This document shows, in pieces, positions 57,105-64,000 of a stretch of 64,000 nucleotides of DNA. The position numbers and the translations under genes were made by a program. The stretch's first letter is position 1. Every line of letters starts with the position of its first letter. This DNA is from Rosa chinensis (Eukaryota > Streptophyta > Magnoliopsida > Rosales > Rosaceae). Under the pieces are notes generated by a model. The model was not told where the DNA came from. It ran no database searches and was given only the letters and a program-made list of their open reading frames with translations. The stretch spans positions 23,475,001 through 23,539,000 of the forward strand of contig NC_037094.1 of the NCBI RefSeq assembly GCF_002994745.2, given 5' to 3'.

Positions 57105-57341
57105 TCAGCGAGGATGTTTTCTAGGAGTAAACGGCCCTTTAGGAGATTTCTTTCGTAAGGTTGGAATTTTCGTAACAATTATAGGAAGCAGCTCATAGGG
57201 AATTTTCAGGACTTCACGATGTGTGAGGTCAATGAGAAGGCGATGCGGAAGTTTAAAACCGAAGGGAGAGAAAGCAGCAGGATCGTCTTCCCCATCGGCT
57301 TGCACTGCAACAAGCACAAGTAAAATCAATGTCATCATCAT
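57105..57341 (-). CDS. Candidate small secreted peptide precursor, 78 aa (hypothetical)
   Basis: The minus-strand frame starts at three consecutive ATG codons (57341) and stops TGA at 57105. It reads MMMTLILLVLVAVQADGEDD: a short, strongly hydrophobic signal-peptide-like segment with a possible cleavage after VQA, then an acidic patch. The mature part contains FGFKLPHRLLIDL and ends in a basic, proline-rich tail, KKSPKGPFTPRKHPR. There are no cysteines and no transmembrane segment after the signal. The tail faintly recalls Pro-x-Gly-Pro plant peptide hormones (CLE-like) but does not fit that consensus. I do not recognise a family. It could also be the end of a longer gene or a chance frame; no intron or promoter evidence decides this. 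Confidence 0.35.
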   Translation of the reverse strand: MMMTLILLVLVAVQADGEDDPAAFSPFGFKLPHRLLIDLTHREVLKIPYELLPIIVTKIPTLRKKSPKGPFTPRKHPR

Positions 57342-57728
57342 CTGTCTTCATAACAATCCTCATAGTCATAGATGACGCTCCTTCTCTCAACAAACTAGTT
57401 TTTACTTTTTACAGTGGTACTTGTCCCGAAACTTTAGTAATTTGTATTCTTTCTTTTTCTTCCGGGTTATTTTATGAGGAAATTCAGGAGGCAAAATTAG
57501 CCATGTTGGATAGGATTCAATCCCTAAATTACTTCTACACCTGACACAAGAAAATGGCTGTGTCATATATCTTCTATAAGTTTACCATCATAGTGTCGTT
57601 CTTTAGTTCATAGGGGAATAGGGTTCATGATAATTAAAGAAACATATCCGTTATTTTTCTTAATCTTTACCTACCAAGTTTTCGTTTTACCATTTATCAC
57701 TTGGCACAGCCCAAAAAAAGCAACTGTT
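57342..57728. other. Intergenic; nothing recognised
   Basis: Open frame 57329-57544 on the plus strand overlaps the candidate peptide's start and has no domain. T/A-rich otherwise. Confidence 0.35.
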
Positions 57729-58225
57729 TTTTTTTTTTTTTCGATTAAGAAAAACAATTACAAGCACAACCACCCTTAAACTGATCAAACTAGAACGCAG
57801 AGCTCGCAAAGAGAGGAAGACTGCCAAACCAAGCACAAACGGAAGAATAGGAGCGGCCTAAATTAGCTATATGATCAGCCAAAAAATTGTCCTCACGCCA
57901 CACATGCAAAAACGTTGCAGACTGAAAATGCGAGGCCAACTAACTAACGGATGTCCTGGATATTGAATTGGATCCTCCAAGGAGTTGATATACAGCTATT
58001 CAGAGCATCGATGAGGAGTTGGATCACCTTCCACAAACAGAGGTTGAGAAGTAATATGAGAAAGTTGAGCTAGACCTGACATCCAAGGAGCCAAGTTTCT
58101 TACAAAGAGCCAACAGAAGGTGGCCAAGAGAACCACGGACAACAAAACCAGCAGCTGCTGGCTGAGGAGGGATAACAGCCATCAAAGATCAGCTTCAGAG
58201 TGGAAGGAAGGGGTGGCTGCCAAAC
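57729..58225 (-). mobile_element. 5'-truncated LINE, RNase H end, decayed
   Basis: It is flanked by AAAAGCAACTGTT (57716-57728) and AAAAGAAACTGTT (58226-58238), a 13-bp target duplication with one change. The polyA tail appears as a T run at 57727-57741. The minus strand reads, with stops and frameshifts, LHVWREDNFLADHIANLGRS near the end, the usual C-terminal RNase H stretch of plant LINEs. Confidence 0.75.
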
Positions 58226-58429
58226 AAAAGAAACTGTTACAAAATACGATTTGAACCGTACAATGAAGAAGAAGAAGTCTCTGTCATATGGTCTCAGGTG
58301 TGGTGAGGGTTACGCATACAATTAGAAAAGAAAAAGAAAAACAAGAATCTTGTCAAAATGAAGTAATTTGATTTGACAAATGTACTAACTTATAAAACTT
58401 GAATCTGGAACACAGAACTACCAACTCAT

Positions 58430-59560
58430 TAGAACGAATATGAATGTTAAAGCATTGTTCTTCAAGGCATAGTTATCCTGTTATGCAGTTCTGTAATTTA
58501 CCAACAGATTACACAGCATAAACGAACTTTATCTAAACAAAGGGAAAAGAAAACAAAGGAGAACTTGCAAAAAGAAAAGCTTAAATCCGAGTTGTCACAG
58601 CTCCATCTTAAAATCACATGACAATGCTTCTGGTTGCTTTCCCATAATATGCGTGCTAAAGCTCATCTACATCTTCACAAACCCTTCTCCAAACACATAA
58701 TTGATGAAACCCTCTCTCCAATAATCACCCTTTTCTCAGACCAACAAACCCATACCTCCTTCGAAGAAGGTGAATAACCCATCCAATTTTGAAAACAACA
58801 ATCTCACAATCTATAATTCTCAAATGGACCTCCGGATCAGGGTCTTCCCTTATTTTACAACTGTTGAGCACAAAGGATGAATGAACCAAATTCTCATACC
58901 CAGAGATCTGACAGAAAACCTGGCCACTAGCACCAGCATTTCCTTGTCCAGCAATATGCACAAAAAAGTAATAAAAAAATAAAAAACAGGTAGAAGGTTG
59001 AACTTTCCACAACTTTATATGAATACTCCAACCCTACCTCCAGTTCAGTGCCTCTGTTTACTGATATGGAGCCTAAACCAAAGTAGACTAAAATTTTCAT
59101 TCCCTTTATGGTTCCACTTCTAGTTTGTTTCTATATTTTTCCGTCCTCATTAATCTTAGCCTTTCATGTTCTACAAATAAGATCACTGGTCATTCTTTAA
59201 CAAACAAAAACGTACCAGTGGAGAACCAAGCTTGCAAGGAACAAGACTTTAAGAAAACCAACATTGACAGTCCCCAATAGGACACCGACACCTCCTGATG
59301 CAAACCACTAAAAGTTGGAAGGCTTCAAGCCTTCAAATGACAATAGGCTTTTGGTCCCTTTTAACCTCACCACACCTGCACCATATAACACCCCGCAACA
59401 TGATCTTGTTAAAACTAGCACATGAACTAATGGAATCAAGACAACTTCAGACTACGAATGTGGAGGTAGCAGAATCAGTAATTCTGATTCTATTGTTAGG
59501 GGCATCCATCATCATTTATAACATCAACAAATGATATATTACTGTAGTTCCAAATTGGGC
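58430..59560 (-). pseudogene. Decayed copy A of the trihelix gene 3' region
   Basis: 58655-58715 on the minus strand reads VSSIM and FGEGFVKM-like pieces across a frameshift, as in the copy at 48818-49085. 58440-58560 matches the 3' flank of the intact trihelix gene (about 62705-62815: 'gttcttc-aaggca', 'ttacc-acagattaca'). 59250-59540 matches 60570-60880 in copy B. The trihelix domain itself is not visible. Confidence 0.6.
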
Positions 59561-60960
59561 AACATAACATGCAGAGGTAAGCATGTGTAGCAGAATAATT
59601 CCATTAGAAATATAATGGAAAGGAGACCAAAAGGGTTACGTGTCACAGAATAAATCTTGGACATGCATATGTGATGCATCTAAAAGTACGCATGAAACTA
59701 GGTAAGCTTTTTATTGTTAGAAAATAGTGAGATAGTTCCTCAATATACCAATTAACATGTTTCAGACCTTTGAACAGACACAAAAAGAAAGTAGTAAAAT
59801 CTACCAACTTAACAGAATCAGCAGCACAACAAGTTTTAGTTCGCAAGGTACATCCCAATATACAGCACAGTATACAGAACATAGACAGTTTTATGTAATT
59901 GAAAAGAAAAAAAAAAACAAAAACAAAAGTGAGGAAGGCCATGCATAGTTAGCATACTCAACGAAAATTGAAATAAAACTCATAGAAAAAAGACCTAACC
60001 TGTTGTTTGTTTCCACCATCAAGGAATCAGGTGTTCTCCTTGCTTTCCAATTACACATTAACACAAAGCTACCACAATCTGTTTCTGTGATTCCATTATG
60101 ACCAGATTTTGCTTCATCTCATCTCCATTTGCATCTTCACAATCCCTTGGGCCATTGCCATCTTTGCAAACTTTTAATTCACTGCTCAATGTCTCAACGA
60201 ACACCCATCCTCTTTCACCCATTATCCCCACCAAAATTCATTAACTAAGAATCGCTTACAAAAGGCTGGAACTTGGTTTTTCTTACGCTATACATGAACA
60301 CCATCCTTTATCCAAAACCTACCTTCAAACTCGATGCCTTTACTTGTCAATCGATCAGGGGCTCCCACACCAAAAGTAGACTACTTCCATATGCGGTATG
60401 GAGCCGGATCCGCTCTATATTATTTCTGTCTCTCCTTGTAAATCAGAGCCTTTCAAGTTCTTAAAGTAAATTCAACCAAAAGCGAAGCTCTTAAATTAAT
60501 AATACTGGTCATTCTCAAGAAAAATAAATCTTACCATCAGAGAACTAAACCCTGCACGAAACAAACTCTCTGAGGAAATCCAACACAGACAATAGTCAAT
60601 TGGCCACTCATACCAATAATAACCATTTCCTGATTCAAGCAAATGAAAGTTGTAATGCTTCCGAAGTTAAAATGCCTTTGGATCGCTTATCACCCAGCCA
60701 CTCCACAACCAAACAATACTTGCAAGTTGCAACACGATCTTGTTAAATCTCACACTCATGAAATAATGGAAAGACAACTTACAAACATAGAGGTGGCCGG
60801 CATTTGCAGTTGTGATTCTATTGTTCGGTGTATCAATCGCCCTTTGTAATATCATCGATAATATAAATGACTGTTTGTAGTTGTGATTCTGTTGTTAGGT
60901 GTATCAATCCTATTTGTAATATCATTGATGATATTAATTACTGTTTTTAAGGTTATGGCA
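59561..60960 (-). pseudogene. Decayed copy B of the trihelix gene 3' region
   Basis: 60078-60175 on the minus strand reads MAQGIVKMQMEM, then after a frameshift MKQNLVIMESQKQIVVAL. This is the coiled-coil of the intact gene (MAREIVMMQMDMEMKQTQVI, MESQQQIVNACVSAL). 59750-59830 matches the 3' flank at 62570-62650 ('acatgtttcagac', 'acaaaaagaaa', 'aatctacca'). A 70-bp AT/GTT-rich unit is tandemly repeated at 60805-60950. No intact frame. Confidence 0.7.
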
Positions 60961-62880
60961 CAACAAATATCAGGAGGTTGAAAGTCAAGGGGAAGAAAAA
61001 AAAAATTATCTTTAAGAAGTTATTGTTTTGTATTGTAATTACTCCTATCATGGCAGTATTAATCTGAAATGTGATAACAGTTCATTCAGTATAACACTAA
61101 TCTGAAGATATGAAGCAAACATAGATGAAGGTAGATACAACAAGGAGTTATGTCATATAAAAGTTATTTGAGGCCTTATGCACTCTCTAAGGAATCACTT
61201 AACTATACATGTTGAATAATTCCAAATGTTTTATTGAATTAAATGCTCCTGAGGTCATTAAAACTGAGGCTTTTTGCCTCGACGGACAGTTTCAGAAGCC
61301 ATTTTGTCACTTAAAGTCTCTAACTAACCAAAGGTATAGTCTGAGGTTTCTTTCCTAGCATTAGCCTTCCATCATCATTATACTTTGTAATATATGATAT
61401 AACCTAAACATACCTGAAACTCTGTGCAAACTACCATGTCATCCTATATGGTGAATTAGGATCATTGATTTATGATAGACCAATTAAAATGGAAACGAAG
61501 CTTGCACCATACCTTCAAAGTCGTTCATTGCTACTAGCCACAGCTTACTTTAACTTAATCAGTAAAAGTATACTTTTATGGTAAAACAACAATCTCTCTA
61601 CCCTTCTCTCAACTACTGCTTAACTAAAAGTAATGGATTACAACACCTATGCCTAGGCCATTATGAGGGAAGAGATAAGAGTCCATTTGGCATCTTAATG
61701 AATTCCTCTATTGTGGAATTCCAGTGACATTCACAAGAAGCCTTTTCGATTTGCCTCAGTTGTAATTGTATTATTGTATTTCATTGATGAAGTATATCAT
61801 TTTCTATGAACTCATGCATGTATCAAGGAAACACGTGAATAAACTCGCATATTCATAAACTGTGAATGAACTTACAGATACTCGAGAAATTCTTGAAATA
61901 TTCATGCAAGTATAACCATGATTTGATTCATAAATTTGATGTACTCATGCTCAGATTGTAATGTGGGAACAATACAATGTATCTTCCAAATTCCTGAAAT
62001 CCCTAAACATTATTATTGCCCCAAAGGTACCATCTACCAGTATACTTTCATGGACACACACTAATCATTCAATAACCTCTCAAGGATGACATTTACAAGG
62101 CTCTAGTGAGTCTCAGGCTGAAGCTTTCTACATCAAATCACTACCTAGGTACTGTTTCCAATAGTTCCCTTCAATATTTTTACTTTTATCTGAAAGGCAT
62201 GAATTGAGATGCGGCTGCAGCCATCCTAGAGAAACTAACTAAAATTCTTCTTCTTTTTATGTAGTCTATAGAATTACTTGGAGATATTCTTTGGGCAAAG
62301 AATACGGCATGTCATGGTGAGTTTTATTTTAATGTGTAGTACCAAAATGGTAACACAACATGCAAAATATCTGACAAGAGAATACCAATGTTTTGGACAT
62401 AATGCAATCAATAAACTGCTCAGGTGCCTAATTTTAGAAGATGTCTCCAAAAGGGACAGTAGAAGAGTTAAACACAAAACAACTTAGACAGGCACATAAG
62501 TGAAATATGACAGTACGTAATTGAAACCCAGAAGCACTATATTGTTAGAAAATTGGTATATATTGCAATAAATCTACCACCTTACATGTTTCAAACGTTC
62601 CATCCGAGTCATTAGATACAAAAAAGAAACTAGCCAAATCTGCCAGCTCAAAAGTAATAACAGGCATGATTATTAACCCCAAAAATCTTACTTCTTGTTA
62701 AAACCAGAGAACCCTCTTCTTCGAGGCACATCATCCTAGTACACATTTCTCGTCATTTACCTACGGATTACACAAATGACGCAAAGTTAGCACAATCTAA
62801 AACAAAACAGAAAGACCATGGTACTTTAGCATGCTTTTAAAAAAGACCTTACAGCATGAACAACTACGCCGCAGCTCCAT
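60961..62880. other. 3' flank of the trihelix gene; no gene recognised
   Basis: AT-rich. 62270-62820 is shared with the decayed copies A and B. Short open frames at 62274-62487 on both strands are chance. Confidence 0.4.
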
Positions 62881-63738
62881 CTAGGAATCAGTCGACAAGG
62901 CCTTCATCTTCCTCTTCTTCTTCTTCTTGCTGTCCAACAATGCACTGACACAAGCATTCACTATCTGCTGCTGCGATTCCATAATAACCTGAGTTTGCTT
63001 CATTTCCATGTCCATTTGCATCATCACAATCTCCCTAGCCATCTCCATCTTCCTCTTCTCCACCTTCATATACTTCTCTCCAAGCAACTGAATCGAAGAA
63101 ACCATCTCTTCAACCGGATCAACCTCTCTAACACTCCTCAACAAACCCGAACTCCCTCCCAAATCGTTAACACCAACACCACTAGACTCCACTCCTCCGA
63201 ATTTTCGAAGAAACCCTGAGCTTTCATTCTTCTTCAACTTCATCTTAGGATTAAACAAAGGCGCCAAATTCCTATGACCTAATGATTTCACAGGAAAACC
63301 AGCATCACCACCACCACCACCACTCCGTACATCAACAAATTCATCCAAATCAGCTAAAAACCTAGAACTCGAATTCCCCTCACCTTTACGGGCCGTGTGG
63401 ATCGGCTTCTTACCAGACTCGCCTTCCAATTCCTCCATAAACCGATACAAAGCCCAAGGCGAGAACCGACCGGGTCGGGTCGAGGCCCGCTGCTTCTCGG
63501 AGCGGTACCGTTTGCGGAGCTTCTCGATCTTGTTGTGGCACTGCGCGGCGGTCTTGGAGGGGGAGACGAGGGGGAATTGGGCGGCGAGGGTGGCGGCGAC
63601 GTCATCCCAGTCGTTGGCTTTGAGATTGGTGCGGCCGAGGGAGGACCACTTGTCCTTGAAGACGGAGATGAGGGCTTGGGCCTCGTCGTCGGTCCAGCAC
63701 AGCGGCGGGAAGCGGCGGCGGGGAGTGGGTGAGGACAT
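62881..63738 (-). CDS. Trihelix transcription factor (ASIL-like), 285 aa
   Basis: Single exon, ATG at 63738 to TAG at 62881. The N-terminal trihelix/Myb-SANT-like domain (about residues 10-110) shows the tryptophan framework LCWTDDEAQALISVFKDKW and NDWDDVAATL, then QCHNKIEKLRKRYRSEK and SPWALYRFMEELEG. A flexible middle with a Gly run (residues about 135-145) follows. A C-terminal helix (about 205-275) rich in Met, Glu and Lys forms a likely coiled coil, ending in a lysine-rich nuclear-localisation-like KKKKKRKMK. ASIL-type factors are nuclear DNA-binding repressors of seed-maturation genes; the exact targets here are inference. The first ~300 bp are much more GC-rich than the surroundings. 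Decayed copies of its 3' half lie at 48.8, 58.4 and 59.6 kb. Confidence 0.92.
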   Translation of the reverse strand: MSSPTPRRRFPPLCWTDDEAQALISVFKDKWSSLGRTNLKANDWDDVAATLAAQFPLVSPSKTAAQCHNKIEKLRKRYRSEKQRASTRPGRFSPWALYRFMEELEGESGKKPIHTARKGEGNSSSRFLADLDEFVDVRSGGGGGDAGFPVKSLGHRNLAPLFNPKMKLKKNESSGFLRKFGGVESSGVGVNDLGGSSGLLRSVREVDPVEEMVSSIQLLGEKYMKVEKRKMEMAREIVMMQMDMEMKQTQVIMESQQQIVNACVSALLDSKKKKKRKMKALSTDS

Positions 63739-64000
63739 TGGGGGTGTAGGTTAGGAGAAGAAAAAGAAGGGAAGGGAGGCGTAGGTTAGGAGAAGAATGA
63801 GGGTTGTGATGGTGGTGGTGGTGGGTGGTCGTTGACATTGGTTAAGGCAAGAGAGAGAGAGAGGTGGGGAATGCTAGAGTGCGCAGGTGGGGAGGAGTGG
63901 GCACGCTCTCAAGGTCACAACCACTCCCCGTCACTAAAGACCAATACGACGACGCCACCGCTGTGCTGTGCCCACACAGCTACCGAATGTGTGGGGTTTG
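63739..64000 (-). promoter_or_regulatory. 5' flank of the trihelix gene
   Basis: On the minus strand it contains a CT-rich stretch (CTCTCTCTCTCT at about 63850-63862) typical of plant leaders. No clear TATA box is seen before the window ends. Confidence 0.4.

Overview
This is a window of flowering-plant (eudicot) nuclear DNA. It is AT-rich, has spliced genes with GT-AG introns, and is crowded with plant transposons (Copia and Gypsy LTR elements, L1-type LINEs with RNase H, hAT and Mutator-like DNA elements). Plant-only or plant-type genes occur: ureidoglycine aminohydrolase, DOXC-class 2-oxoglutarate dioxygenases, trihelix and TOM7 genes, and an inserted plastid rps8. The gene and repeat flavour suggests Rosaceae, but that is an impression, not something proved here.

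Layout. 1-3632: most of a minus-strand (S)-ureidoglycine aminohydrolase gene, 10 exons resolved, 3' end outside the window. 3.8-11.5 kb: nested repeats. These are a Copia remnant split by a hAT element, a fragment of a dioxygenase gene split by a second hAT element, Gypsy gag and LINE RT fragments, a Mutator-like element carrying (GA)54, and a nuclear copy of plastid rps8. 11.5-16.4 kb: no confident gene. 17.5-18.8 kb: a plus-strand gene for a degenerate kinase domain fused to an IRE1/RNase L-type KEN ribonuclease domain, the most unusual gene here. 19.8-30 kb: LINEs, GC-rich polyA-tailed retroposons and a 2.3-kb solo LTR.

30.5-55.7 kb holds two copies of a block in the same order and orientation: TOM7-like, kelch-like gene, 2-oxoglutarate dioxygenase. 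In copy 1 the kelch-like gene (31090-32171) and dioxygenase A (40350-41928) are intact and the TOM7-like part is broken. In copy 2 the TOM7-like part reads open, only the tail of the kelch-like gene remains, and dioxygenase B (54056-55567) is intact. Between and around them lie captured gene fragments (SWIB domain inside an inverted repeat, GH17 glucanase, an intron piece of the ureidoglycine aminohydrolase gene), an F-box/LRR pseudogene, a third hAT element with a SINE-like insert, a long near-perfect hairpin and several tandem repeats. 56-64 kb: a candidate small secreted peptide, a truncated LINE, at least two decayed copies of a trihelix gene tail, and the intact trihelix gene (62881-63738).

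The intact genes do not form a pathway or operon. Their arrangement reflects local segmental duplication followed by transposon insertion and decay. All exon limits were read by eye from splice signals and frame continuity; no alignment or database search was run.
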